Source: Sphingomonas jaspsi DSM 18422 (GTDB taxonomy: Bacteria > Pseudomonadota > Alphaproteobacteria > Sphingomonadales > Sphingomonadaceae). From it: a stretch of 64,000 nt of DNA. Below the pieces are notes generated by a model that was not told the DNA's origin, searched no databases, and saw only the letters and a list, made by a program, of their open reading frames with translations. Made by a program: the position numbers and the translations under genes. Shown here piece after piece: positions 1 to 10,087 of this stretch; position 1 is the first letter of the stretch; each line of letters starts with the position of its first letter. The stretch covers positions 2,484,012 to 2,548,011 of the forward strand of contig NZ_KK073876.1 in NCBI RefSeq assembly GCF_000585415.1. Reading direction: 5' to 3'.

Positions 1-442
1 CCGGCTCGCCCGCCTTGCTGACGCGCCCCGAGCGGGTGTCGAGGCGGATGTCGCCGGCGATCAACTCGCTCGATGCATTGCCCGACGCGCGGCGGATAAG
101 GGCGCGCAGGCGGGCGATCAATTCTTCGGTCTGGAACGGCTTGGCGAGGTAATCGTCTGCGCCGGCGTCGAGTCCTGCCACCTTGTCCGACCAGCTGTCG
201 CGCGCGGTTAGCACCAGGACCGGCATCTTCTTGCCTTCCTTGCGCCAGCGGTCGAGCACCGTCAGCCCGTCGACTTCGGGCAGGCCCAGATCGAGCACCA
301 CGGCGTCATAATCTTCGGTCGAGCCGAGATAATGGCCATCCTCCCCGTCGGTCGCGAGGTCCACGGCATAGCCTGCCCCTTCCAGCGTCGAGCGAAGCTG
401 GCGGCCGAGGTTGGGTTCGTCTTCGACGATCAAAACGCGCAT
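1..442 (-). CDS. Response regulator, OmpR/PhoP type (3' end outside window)
   Basis: This is the cytoplasmic DNA-binding half of a two-component system; about 147 codons are visible. The receiver domain is complete: acidic pair E7-D8, phospho-acceptor D51 in VVLDLGLP, switch T79 in LVLTA, and K101 in LAKPF. A linker and the start of the OmpR-type winged-helix domain follow (RLDTRSGRVSKAGEP), and the gene then runs off the left edge. The start is the ATG at 442, which gives the canonical MRVLIVEDEPN opening. It lies about 110 bases downstream of a PepSY gene on the same strand. PepSY, regulator and histidine kinase in that order is a common arrangement in sphingomonads, so a sensor kinase probably lies beyond the edge. 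The stimulus cannot be told from this sequence. Confidence 0.93.
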   Translation of the reverse strand, partial: MRVLIVEDEPNLGRQLRSTLEGAGYAVDLATDGEDGHYLGSTEDYDAVVLDLGLPEVDGLTVLDRWRKEGKKMPVLVLTARDSWSDKVAGLDAGADDYLAKPFQTEELIARLRALIRRASGNASSELIAGDIRLDTRSGRVSKAGEP

Positions 443-551
443 GCGAATATGTCCTTATTCGATCTTTTGCCTACTCAACACGCACGAAGCTGAACGGTTG
501 CTTGGCCGGAACGAAGGTGGGACGCAAGGGCGCAGAATGCGCGTCGGCGGG

Positions 552-887
552 TCAGTCGCCCGACTTGCCGACGATGCGGCCGGTTTCGGCGTCGACGTCG
601 ACCCAGATCACCCGGCCGTTCTGCATGAACTTGAGGCGATAGGTGCCGCCGCGAATTTCCGGGCCGAGATAGTCGGCGCCGGGAAGCGCGGGCTTCACCC
701 GCCGTTCGATCATCGGCAACGGCATCGAACGGCCTTCCTGGGTCGCACGGAAAGCGCGATCCTGGTCGCGCGGGCGATCGATCCACGCCATCTGCACGCC
801 ATGGGGCGAGGCAAGCGCGGGGGTGGCGACCGCGGCGGAGGCGGCGCAAAGCGTGATTACAAGGGTACGAAACAGGCTCATCGGCAT
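552..887 (-). CDS. Small exported PepSY-domain protein
   Basis: This 111-residue protein has an N-terminal signal peptide (LFRTLVITLCAASAAVATPALA, cleaved near residue 26). The C-terminal half has a PepSY-like pattern, with a GGTYRLKFMQNGRVIWVDVD strand pair followed by ETGRIVGKSGD. PepSY domains are thought to be periplasmic inhibitory or sensing modules. The gene is directly upstream of the response regulator on the same strand and may be co-transcribed, so it could modulate the partner kinase. Two in-frame ATGs are possible, at 887 and 881; a GGAAG motif fits 887 slightly too closely and 881 slightly too far, so the exact start is open. Its ligand is unknown. Confidence 0.8.
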   Translation of the reverse strand: MPMSLFRTLVITLCAASAAVATPALASPHGVQMAWIDRPRDQDRAFRATQEGRSMPLPMIERRVKPALPGADYLGPEIRGGTYRLKFMQNGRVIWVDVDAETGRIVGKSGD

Positions 888-975
888 AAACTTCCTAGTG
901 CCGCGACTCCTAAGCGCAATCCATTGAACGAGTTATGAATGCCCCTGTTGCCGCCCGTTCATCGCCGAATGGTGA

Positions 976-993
976 CGTAGCGCCGATGCTACG
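976..993. repeat. Inverted repeat upstream of uup
   Basis: CGTAGC (976-981) and GCTACG (988-993) form a 6-bp dyad with a 6-base spacer, 15 bases before the uup start codon. There is no following T run, so a terminator is unlikely. It could be an operator or chance. Confidence 0.25.
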
Positions 994-1008
994 CTAGGGG
1001 GCGGGGCA

Positions 1009-2808
<1,800 letters not shown>

Positions 2809-2849
2809 CCGAAGCCATTGCGGATGGCCTCGCTAGGGCCTGAGACTTG

Positions 2850-2875
2850 CGCCCTGACGCCAAGGCGTTAGGGCG
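2850..2875. repeat. Inverted repeat in the leader of the transketolase-like gene
   Basis: CGCCCT (2850-2855) pairs with AGGGCG (2870-2875), and ACGCC (2857-2861) with GGCGT (2864-2868). The G/T pair between the arms is a wobble pair, which makes a nearly perfect 12-bp dyad with a two-base centre. It ends 6 bases before the ATG at 2882, so it includes the ribosome-binding region. A DNA operator or an RNA structure hiding the Shine-Dalgarno are both possible. No protein is known to bind here. Confidence 0.4.
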
Positions 2876-2881
2876 ACAGGC

Positions 2882-5200
2882 ATGAGCAAGGCCGACATCG
2901 CATCGTTGAAGCTGCTGGACGAGCGGCTGCGTTTCCTTTCCGCCTGGACAATCCACCATGCCAACCATGTCCGCGACAGTGCCGACGGGCTGAAGGTCGG
3001 CGGGCACCAGGCGAGCTGCGCGTCGATGACCGCAATCATGGCCGCGCTCTATTTTCACGCCCTGGGGCCGAACGACCGGGTCGCGGTGAAGCCGCATGCC
3101 GGGCCGGTGCTGCACGCGATCCATTACCTGCTTGGCAGCCAGACGCTGGAGCAGTTGAAGAATTTTCGCGGCTTCGGCGGCATGCAAAGCTACCCCAGCC
3201 GCACTAAGGATCGCATCCCGGTCGATTTTTCCACCGGATCGGTCGGTCTCGGCGTCGCGATCACCGCCTTCGCAAGCCTCGTCCAGGACTATCTCACCGC
3301 GCACGGCCTGATGGCCGAAGAGGACCGCGGCCGCTTCGTCGCACTGATCGGCGATGCCGAACTCGACGAGGGTAATATCTACGAGGCGATCATTGAGGGC
3401 GCCAAGCACGACATCCGCAATTGCTGGTGGATCGTCGACTATAATCGCCAGAGCCTCGACGCGACCACCGAAGAGCGGATGTTCGACCGCTTCGACGATA
3501 TTTTTGCGACCTGCGGCTGGCGGGTGGTGACGCTGAAGAATGGCGCCTTGCAGCGCGCCGTTTTCGCTCGGCCGGGCGGCAAGGCGATCGAAACGTGGAT
3601 CGCCCAATGCCCCAACGCCGATTATGCCGCCCTCACCTATCAGGGTGGCGCAGCCTGGCGTGCGCGGCTCAACGCCGATCTCGCCGGCGACAAGGCAGCG
3701 CTCAAGATCGTCGCCGATCATGACGACGACGCCCTTGCCCGGCTGATGACCAACCTCGGCGGTCACTGCCTGGAGACGCTAACCGAAGCGTTCGACGCCG
3801 CGCAGGACGACGTACCGACCTTCTTCATCGCCTACACGATCAAGGGCTATGGCTTGCCGTTCGCCGGCCACAAGGACAATCACGCCGGCCTGATGAACCC
3901 GAGCCAGATGGCCGCCCTGCGCAATTCGATGAACATTGCCGAGGGCGAAGAATGGCAGCCCTTGGCAGGCCTGGGCGGCAATGAACGGCCCGGCGTCGAG
4001 CGGCTTGTCGCTTCCAGTCGCATTCTGCGCGAAAAGCGACCACGCAGCTTCGGCAAGATCGAAATCCCGGCGATCCCCGCGCCCGAGGGCGCCGAGCAAT
4101 CGACCCAGGCCGCGTTCGGCCGCATCCTGCTCGACCTTGCCAAGTCCGGCGCGCCGCTGGCCGACCGCATCGTCACAACGTCGCCGGACGTGACCGTGTC
4201 GACTAACCTCGGCGGGTTCGTGAACCAGCGCGGCCTGTTCAAGCGCAGGGCCATGGAAGACGTTTTCGCCAAGGCAAAGATTCCGTCGGCGCAAAAATGG
4301 TTCGCCACAAATCAGGGCCAACACATCGAGCTGGGCATCGCCGAATCCAACCTTTTCCTGATGTTGGCGGCGCTCGGCCTCAGCGGCGACCTGTTTGGCG
4401 AACGACTGGTGCCGATCGGAACGCTGTACGACCCGTTCATCGCGCGCGGCCTCGATAGCCTCAACTACGCCTGCTACCAGGACGCCCGTTTCCTGCTCGT
4501 CGCGACGCCGTCGGGCATTACGCTGGGGCGGGAAGGCGGTGCGCACCAGTCGATCAACCCGCCGCTGATCGCGCTTGGCCAGCCGGGTCTGCGCCACTAC
4601 GAACCGGCGTTTGCGGACGAGCTGGCCGTGATGATGCAGGAGGCATTCCGCCTGATCGACGCGCCCGATGGCGAGAGCACTTATCTTCGCCTGTCGACCC
4701 GCTCGATCCAGCAGGTCGCCCGCGCGGAGGACAGCTGGAAGAATGGCGCGCTCAAGGGCGCCTATTGGCTGAAGCAGCCTACCCCCGGCGCGGAAGCGGC
4801 GATCGTCGCGATGGGCGCGTTGATGCCCGAAGCGCTCGCGGCGTGGGAAGAACTCAGTGCCGATATTCCCGGCCTCGGCCTGTTGTCGGTGACCTCCCCC
4901 GACCTGCTCCACCGTGGCTGGACCGCCGCTCAGGCCGGCCGCTGGACGGGCAGGTCCGAACCATCACACATCGAAACCTTGCTGTCCGACCTCGCGCCGC
5001 GTGCGGGCCTGGTCACGATATGTGACGCCGCGCCGGCATCGCTGAGCTGGCTCGGCGGGGTGCTGGGACAGCGCGTCGCGCCGCTTGGGGTCGAACGCTT
5101 CGGCCAGACCGGGAACCTGCCCGATCTCTATGCCGCCTACCGGCTCGACGGGGCAGCGATTACCGAGGCGGCGGCGGAAATCCTGCTCACATCTTCTTAA
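2882..5200 (+). CDS. Transketolase-family protein resembling AceE-type pyruvate dehydrogenase E1
   Basis: This 772-residue thiamine-diphosphate enzyme has the transketolase layout of N-terminal TPP domain, pyrimidine-binding domain and C-terminal domain. The TPP/Mg motif is GDAELDEGN with the matching VDYNRQSLD (about residues 157-190). Features closer to homodimeric E1 (AceE) than to true transketolase are YTIKGYGLPFAGHKDNHAG, IELGIAESNLF, and GGAHQSINPPLIALGQPGL with YEPAFADELAV and YLRLSTRS. It is shorter than AceE (about 890 residues). No lipoyl E2 or E3 gene is nearby, so assignment to a pyruvate dehydrogenase complex is not supported by context. A 2-oxoacid or ketose substrate is likely but cannot be named. 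The inverted repeat directly upstream suggests regulation. Confidence 0.8.
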   Translation: MSKADIASLKLLDERLRFLSAWTIHHANHVRDSADGLKVGGHQASCASMTAIMAALYFHALGPNDRVAVKPHAGPVLHAIHYLLGSQTLEQLKNFRGFGGMQSYPSRTKDRIPVDFSTGSVGLGVAITAFASLVQDYLTAHGLMAEEDRGRFVALIGDAELDEGNIYEAIIEGAKHDIRNCWWIVDYNRQSLDATTEERMFDRFDDIFATCGWRVVTLKNGALQRAVFARPGGKAIETWIAQCPNADYAALTYQGGAAWRARLNADLAGDKAALKIVADHDDDALARLMTNLGGHCLETLTEAFDAAQDDVPTFFIAYTIKGYGLPFAGHKDNHAGLMNPSQMAALRNSMNIAEGEEWQPLAGLGGNERPGVERLVASSRILREKRPRSFGKIEIPAIPAPEGAEQSTQAAFGRILLDLAKSGAPLADRIVTTSPDVTVSTNLGGFVNQRGLFKRRAMEDVFAKAKIPSAQKWFATNQGQHIELGIAESNLFLMLAALGLSGDLFGERLVPIGTLYDPFIARGLDSLNYACYQDARFLLVATPSGITLGREGGAHQSINPPLIALGQPGLRHYEPAFADELAVMMQEAFRLIDAPDGESTYLRLSTRSIQQVARAEDSWKNGALKGAYWLKQPTPGAEAAIVAMGALMPEALAAWEELSADIPGLGLLSVTSPDLLHRGWTAAQAGRWTGRSEPSHIETLLSDLAPRAGLVTICDAAPASLSWLGGVLGQRVAPLGVERFGQTGNLPDLYAAYRLDGAAITEAAAEILLTSS

Positions 5201-5224
5201 CGCCAGCGGATTACCACCGGAGTC

Positions 5225-5482
5225 GTGAACCGCTCCGTGCCCGAAATCGAACGCCTGCTCGCCGCCGAGCTTGATCATGCTCGCGACATGCTGGTGATGA
5301 TGGGCGACGAACTGGCGCTGGACGAAGAGCTGGTCGCCGAGCACGGCCTGGCCATCCAGGCGATCGATATCGTCGGCCAGATGCTGGGACATATCGCAAA
5401 TGTCGTCCGCGCAGAGGATCGCGACACTGCCGTTGACCGCATCGGCATGTGCGAATTGCGCGCCAAGCTCGGCGGCGCTTGA
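5225..5482 (+). CDS. Small alpha-helical protein, function unknown
   Basis: This 85-residue acidic protein starts at a GTG (5225), 24 bases after the transketolase-like gene. It has no signal peptide or membrane segment. The sequence reads as amphipathic helices (EIERLLAAELDHARDMLVMM, then IQAIDIVGQMLGHIANVVRA). I do not recognise a family. The spacing suggests it shares a transcript with the upstream gene. Codon use is like its neighbours, supporting a real gene. Confidence 0.6.
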   Translation: MNRSVPEIERLLAAELDHARDMLVMMGDELALDEELVAEHGLAIQAIDIVGQMLGHIANVVRAEDRDTAVDRIGMCELRAKLGGA

Positions 5483-5513
5483 GGCTCGCCCGCCGCTGGC
5501 CTAGAGCGAGCGG

Positions 5514-5966
5514 ATGGCAGGACGTTATTTCGACGAATGGCAGGTGGGCGATCATATCGTTCATGCCATCACCCGCACGGTGACCGAGACCGACAATCTC
5601 CTCATCTCCACCCTCACCCACAATCCGCAGCCGCTGCACCTCGACCATGAAGCGGCCAAGGGCACCGAATTCGGCAAGCCGCTGGTCAACAGCTGCTTCA
5701 CCTTCAGCCTGACGGTGGGCGTGTCGGTCGCCGATACGACGCTCGGCACGCTGGTCGCCAACCTTGGTTATGACGCAGTGAAGTTCCCCAAACCCGTATT
5801 CGTCGGCGATACGCTGACCTGTGAAAGCGAAGTCGTGGCCCTGCGTGAAAGCGGCTCGCGGCCCAACGCCGGGATCGTGACTTGGGAGCATCGCGCGAAG
5901 AACCAGCGCGGCGAGACGGTCTGCACCTTCACCCGCACCGCCCTCCTCCAGAAGAAGAGCGCATGA
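5514..5966 (+). CDS. MaoC-family (hot-dog) hydratase
   Basis: This 150-residue single hot-dog protein has a MaoC-like hydratase motif: [21 protein letters not shown], containing the catalytic Asp/His region, followed by [13 protein letters not shown]. The family hydrates enoyl-CoA thioesters, including branched mesaconyl-CoA. It overlaps the next gene by four bases (ATGA at 5963-5966), so the two are translationally coupled. The partner is a CitE/HpcH-type CoA lyase. A hydratase-lyase pair of this kind typically handles 3-methylmalyl- or citramalyl-CoA-type intermediates, but the actual substrate is inferred. The ATG follows AGAGCGAGCGG. Confidence 0.85.
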   Translation: MAGRYFDEWQVGDHIVHAITRTVTETDNLLISTLTHNPQPLHLDHEAAKGTEFGKPLVNSCFTFSLTVGVSVADTTLGTLVANLGYDAVKFPKPVFVGDTLTCESEVVALRESGSRPNAGIVTWEHRAKNQRGETVCTFTRTALLQKKSA

Positions 5967-6802
5967 GCGAGGTGCCCGCGCCGCGAAGCTGGCTGTTCGT
6001 CCCCGCCGACAGTGAAAAGAAGGTCGCCAAGGCCATCGCATCGGAAGCCGACGCGGTCATCTTCGACCTAGAAGACAGCGTCGCGCCCGATCGCAAGAAG
6101 GCGGCACGCGAGCTGTTGAAAGAGTTGGGCGCACGCGAAGGCGGGCCCCGCTGGTGGGTCCGCATCAACCCGATCGGCAGCGAGTTTCACAAAGACGACC
6201 TCAGCGTCCTCAAGCTTCCCGACATCGAGGGCATCGTTCTTCCCAAGGCGGAAAGCGGTGCCGACGTCATCCACCTGTCGCACTCGACCGGCGGCATACC
6301 GATCCACGCCATCGTCACCGAAACCGCCGCCAGCCTATTCGGCCTTTTGAGCTACCGCGACATGAAGTCACCGCTGGTCGCGATGAGCTGGGGCGCGGAA
6401 GATTTGTCGGCCGCCCTCGGCGCGTCGAGCAAATATGACGCCGACGGCTCCTTGAGCTTCACTTACCGCATGGCGCGGTCGCTGTGCCTTGCCGGTGCGG
6501 TGGCGGCGGGCGTCCAGCCGGTCGATGGCGTCTTTGCCGACTTCCGCGACGAAGCCGGGCTGATCGCCGAAGCGCAGGCCGCCGCGCGCGAAGGCTTCAC
6601 CGGCAAGCTCGCCATTCACCCGGCGCAGGTCGGGCCGATCAACGCCGCCTTTACGCCGAGCGACGAGGAAGTCGCGCATGCGCAGGCCATCGTCGATGCC
6701 TTCGCGGCCGAGCCGTCTGCAGGCGTGCTGTCGGTCGGCGGGAAAATGGTAGATCGGCCGCATCTGATTCAGGCGGAGCGCGTTCTAGCTAGAGCAAGAT
6801 AA
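5963..6802 (+). CDS. HpcH/HpaI (CitE-like) CoA-ester lyase
   Basis: This 279-residue cytoplasmic TIM-barrel protein of the citrate-lyase-beta/malyl-CoA-lyase superfamily starts with [17 protein letters not shown]. It carries [17 protein letters not shown] (metal and substrate region), [11 protein letters not shown] and [13 protein letters not shown], then [29 protein letters not shown] with acidic metal ligands, and [17 protein letters not shown] near the C-terminus. The start at 5963 is chosen because its ATG overlaps the upstream stop; a longer reading begins inside the hydratase gene and has no family-like sequence. The reaction is reversible cleavage of a 3-hydroxyacyl-CoA to acetyl- or propionyl-CoA plus an oxoacid. 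The exact substrate is unknown. Confidence 0.87.
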   Translation: MSEVPAPRSWLFVPADSEKKVAKAIASEADAVIFDLEDSVAPDRKKAARELLKELGAREGGPRWWVRINPIGSEFHKDDLSVLKLPDIEGIVLPKAESGADVIHLSHSTGGIPIHAIVTETAASLFGLLSYRDMKSPLVAMSWGAEDLSAALGASSKYDADGSLSFTYRMARSLCLAGAVAAGVQPVDGVFADFRDEAGLIAEAQAAAREGFTGKLAIHPAQVGPINAAFTPSDEEVAHAQAIVDAFAAEPSAGVLSVGGKMVDRPHLIQAERVLARAR

Positions 6803-6818
6803 AGCGGAGGAGCATGGG

Positions 6819-7865
6819 ATGAGCACGACGACACAGGCCTGGGGCGTGACCGACAACCAGGCGCCGGTCGCGCCGATGAGCATCGAGCGCCGCGACCTTC
6901 GCCCCGAAGACGTCGCGATCAAGATCAGCCACTGCGGCATCTGCCACAGCGATCTCCACTTCGCGCACAACGACTGGGGCATGAGCCTCTACCCGATGGT
7001 GCCGGGTCATGAGATCGTCGGCACGGTGACCGCCGTCGGTTCGAGCGTCAGCCGCCACAAGGTCGGCGACCGGGTCGCGGTCGGCTGCCTCGTCGACAGC
7101 TGCCTCGAATGCCAGCCCTGCACCCATGGCGACGAGCACTTTTGCGTGAAGATGCCGACCTTCACTTACTCCGCCCCCGAACGGCAGGGCGATGGCATTA
7201 CCCAAGGCGGCTATTCCGAAGGGATCGTCGTCCGCGAAGAATTCGTCTGCAAGGTGCCTGACGGGCTCGACATGGCCAAGGCCGCGCCGCTGATGTGCGC
7301 GGGCATCACCACCTATTCGCCGCTCAAGCAGTGGGGCGTGAAGGCGGGCGACAAGGTTGCCGTCGCTGGCCTTGGCGGGCTCGGCCACATGGCGGTGAAG
7401 CTGGCGACTGCGATGGGCGCGGAGGTTACCGTGCTGACTACGTCGCCAAGCAAGGCGGACGCCGCCCGCGCGATCGGGGCTAAGGACGTCCTCGTCTCGA
7501 CTGACGAAGGCCAGATGCGCTCGGCCGCCGGGCGCTTCTCTCTGATCATCGACACCATCCCGGTGAAGCATGACGTTCAGCCCTACCTCGGCCTTCTCGC
7601 CCCTAGGGGCCAGTTGGTCATCGTCGGCCAGATCGGGCCGCTGCCCGAGCTCAACACCTTCGGCATCGTGTTCGGTAACAAGGCGCTGGCGGGATCGCAG
7701 ATAGGCGGCATCGCGGAAACGCAGGAAATGCTCGATTTTTGCGCCAAGCATGGCGTGACGCCGGAAATCGAGGTCATCACGCCGGACCAGATCAACGATG
7801 CTTGGGACAAATTGTCGCGCGGTGACACGCCCCATCGCTTCGTGATCGAAATCGCCGCAGCTTGA
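6819..7865 (+). CDS. Zinc-dependent alcohol dehydrogenase, cinnamyl-alcohol/YahK group
   Basis: This 348-residue medium-chain dehydrogenase has catalytic zinc ligands in CGICHSD and the PGHEIVG motif (about residues 40-68). The structural zinc site is SCLECQPCTHGDEHFC. A Rossmann motif VAGLGGLGHMAVKLA follows at about residue 180, and the TTSPSKADAARAIGA stretch after it resembles NADP-preferring members. The group reduces aldehydes broadly, so it may serve aldehyde detoxification. It begins 16 bases after the lyase gene with GGAGG in front. Its stop overlaps the next start, so the run from 5514 to 8326 may be one transcript. Confidence 0.92.
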   Translation: MSTTTQAWGVTDNQAPVAPMSIERRDLRPEDVAIKISHCGICHSDLHFAHNDWGMSLYPMVPGHEIVGTVTAVGSSVSRHKVGDRVAVGCLVDSCLECQPCTHGDEHFCVKMPTFTYSAPERQGDGITQGGYSEGIVVREEFVCKVPDGLDMAKAAPLMCAGITTYSPLKQWGVKAGDKVAVAGLGGLGHMAVKLATAMGAEVTVLTTSPSKADAARAIGAKDVLVSTDEGQMRSAAGRFSLIIDTIPVKHDVQPYLGLLAPRGQLVIVGQIGPLPELNTFGIVFGNKALAGSQIGGIAETQEMLDFCAKHGVTPEIEVITPDQINDAWDKLSRGDTPHRFVIEIAAA

Positions 7866-8326
7866 GCCTGCTGCTGGCTCTAGCGCTTGCCGCCGCCCCG
7901 GCCGCGGCCGGTTTCGATCCGGTTGAATTTTTTCGCGGTCGGACCAAGGGCGATGGCAAGCTGAAGGTGATTTTCCAGGCGACCAAGTCGATCAATGTCG
8001 AGAGCGTCGGCACGGCTGGCCCCGACGGGACGCTGGTGTTGAAGCAGATTGTCGCCGAACAGGGCAAGCCGCCGCGCACCCGGTTCTGGCAGCTGCGCAA
8101 TGAAGGTGCTGGCCGCTATTCGGGGACGCTGACCGACGCGGTGGGCCCGGTCAAAATCGAAACCGTAAAGGGGCGGATCCACATTCGTTACCGTTCGAAG
8201 GATCATCTGGATTTCGAACAGTGGCTGACGCCGGCCGGGCCCAAGCAGGTTGAAAATCGGATGCGCGTAAAGCGCTTCGGCGTGACGGTCGCGCACGTAT
8301 CGGAAACGATCACCAAGCTCGACTGA
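7862..8326 (+). CDS. DUF3833-like exported or lipid-binding protein
   Basis: This 154-residue protein starts at a TTG whose last two bases begin the upstream TGA, indicating coupled translation. The first 17 residues are hydrophobic (SLLLALALAAAPAAAG), a likely signal peptide. The mature part begins FDPVEFFRGRTKGDGKL and later has TRFWQLRNEGAGRYSGTLTDAVG and IHIRYRSKDHLDFEQWL. The FxGRTxGxG start and W-x-L/I pattern fit DUF3833, a family with no known biochemical role. I rate the family match as likely, not certain. Confidence 0.7.
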   Translation: MSLLLALALAAAPAAAGFDPVEFFRGRTKGDGKLKVIFQATKSINVESVGTAGPDGTLVLKQIVAEQGKPPRTRFWQLRNEGAGRYSGTLTDAVGPVKIETVKGRIHIRYRSKDHLDFEQWLTPAGPKQVENRMRVKRFGVTVAHVSETITKLD

Positions 8327-8383
8327 GCCTTGCGCCGTGCGCGACCCGCGCTACGCTTGCGGCCAAAAAGGGATCAAGAGCGG

Positions 8384-10015
8384 ATGTCCGAACATAAAGA
8401 CTGGTCGATGGCCCGCGTCATCACGGCGTCGTCGGCCGGCACAGCCTTCGAATGGTATGACTTTTTCATCTTCGGTTCGCTGACGCCGGTCATCGCCAAA
8501 GTCTTTCTGGCCGGGCTCGATCCGACCGGGGCGCTGGTCGCGGCATTGGCGCTGTTCGCGGTCGGCTTCGCGTTCCGTCCCCTCGGCGCGATCATTTTCG
8601 GCGCGATGGGCGACAGGGTCGGGCGCAAGGCGACCTTCCTTACCACCGTCAGCCTGATGGGCGGAGCGACCTTCGCCATCGGCCTGCTGCCGACCTATGC
8701 GCAGGTAGGCGTGCTGGCACCCGTCCTGCTGATCCTTCTCCGCATCGCGCAAGGCGTAGCGCTCGGCGGCGAATATGGCGGGGCGGCCATCTATGTCGCC
8801 GAACATGCCACCGACCATAAGCGGGGCGAGGCGACGGGGTGGATCCAGTCGTCGGCGTCGTTCGGGCTGCTGGCCGCGCTGCTGGTCATCTTTGCGACGC
8901 GCACCGCGATCGGCACCGAGGCATTCGACGCGTGGGGCTGGCGCATCCCGTTCCTCGTGTCGATCATCCTGCTCGGCATTTCGGTGTGGATGCGACTGAA
9001 GCTGAGCGAGAGCCCTCATTTCGCCAAGTTAAAGGAAGAGGGCGCGACCAGCGCGGCGCCCTTGAAGGAAAGCTTCGCCACCCGCGACAGCCTGCGCCGG
9101 GTGCTCATCGCCTTCTTCGGGATCATGTGCGCGCAGGGCGCGGTCTGGTACTTCACCTTCTTTTACATGCAGGTGTTCCTCGAAAAATCGCTCGGGCTGC
9201 CCGGTGCGACGAAGGACATGCTGCTGATCGCGATGACGCTGGCCAGCGCACCGCTCTACGTCTTCTTCGGCTGGCTCAGCGACCGGATCGGTCGCAAGCC
9301 GGTGCTGCTGGGCGGCATGTTGTTGGCGCTGGCGCTCTATTTCCCGGGCTCGCACCTCATCGCCCGCGCCACTAATCCCGCGCTGGTAGCCGCGCAGCAA
9401 TCGACGCCGGTGGTGATCAGGACCGACCTGTCAACCTGTTCGTCCCAGTTCGATCCGACCGGCACCGCGAAGTTCACCAGCGCCTGCGACCTAGCCAAGG
9501 CGCATCTGATCACCCGCGGTGTTGCCTATTCAACCGCAGCGTCAGCCGACGGCGCGACGACCGTGGCGGCCGGTGACAGGTCGGTTCCGGTTGAATCAGG
9601 CGAGGGCGTGGCCGACCTCAAGGCGCACAAAGCAGCCATCGCCGAAGCCATCAACGCCGAACTGGCCGGTGCCGGGTATCCGGTTGGGGCCGACCCCAAG
9701 ACGATCGACTATTCGATGCTGCTCGCCGTGCTGTTTGGCTTCGTGGTGGCGGCGACGGCACTTTACGGGCCGCAGGCAGCCGCTTTGGTCGAGATGTTCC
9801 CGACCCGCATCCGCTACACGGCGATGAGCCTGCCTTACCATGTCGGCACGGGCTGGGTGGGCGGCTTCTTGCCCGTGACCAGCTTCGCCATCGTCGCTGC
9901 GACCGGCAATATCTATTCCGGGCTTTGGTATGCGGTCGGATTTACGGCGCTGTCGGCGCTCGTCACCCTGCTGTTCGTTCGCGAATCCCACGGCAAGCCT
10001 CTCGACCAGGTCTGA
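8384..10015 (+). CDS. MFS transporter, metabolite:H+ symporter (MHS) type, with a large extra loop
   Basis: This inner-membrane carrier of 543 residues opens with the MHS signature ITASSAGTAFEWYDFFIFG. It carries the MFS motif GDRVGRKATF between TM2 and TM3 and the second copy SDRIGRKPVL between TM8 and TM9. The family includes citrate, ketoglutarate and proline/betaine symporters. An unusual segment of about 110 residues (roughly 330-442), hydrophilic with two cysteines (C352, C368), lies between two late membrane helices and should face the periplasm. Membrane segments resume at YSMLLAVLFGFVVAATAL. The ATG at 8384 was chosen because the MHS motif follows it and GAGCGG precedes it. The substrate is unknown. 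Confidence 0.88.
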   Translation: MSEHKDWSMARVITASSAGTAFEWYDFFIFGSLTPVIAKVFLAGLDPTGALVAALALFAVGFAFRPLGAIIFGAMGDRVGRKATFLTTVSLMGGATFAIGLLPTYAQVGVLAPVLLILLRIAQGVALGGEYGGAAIYVAEHATDHKRGEATGWIQSSASFGLLAALLVIFATRTAIGTEAFDAWGWRIPFLVSIILLGISVWMRLKLSESPHFAKLKEEGATSAAPLKESFATRDSLRRVLIAFFGIMCAQGAVWYFTFFYMQVFLEKSLGLPGATKDMLLIAMTLASAPLYVFFGWLSDRIGRKPVLLGGMLLALALYFPGSHLIARATNPALVAAQQSTPVVIRTDLSTCSSQFDPTGTAKFTSACDLAKAHLITRGVAYSTAASADGATTVAAGDRSVPVESGEGVADLKAHKAAIAEAINAELAGAGYPVGADPKTIDYSMLLAVLFGFVVAATALYGPQAAALVEMFPTRIRYTAMSLPYHVGTGWVGGFLPVTSFAIVAATGNIYSGLWYAVGFTALSALVTLLFVRESHGKPLDQV

Positions 10016-10087
10016 TTTCGCGCGAAAGGCGTTGCATTCCGCCGCCGTCCGACCCAGCCTCCGTTGCGTTAGTCAAAGGGGGTTGTC

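Noticed and set aside
2882..5200. Calling the gene aceE (pyruvate dehydrogenase E1)
   Set aside because: It is over 100 residues shorter than AceE and has no E2/E3 partners, so only the superfamily name is safe.
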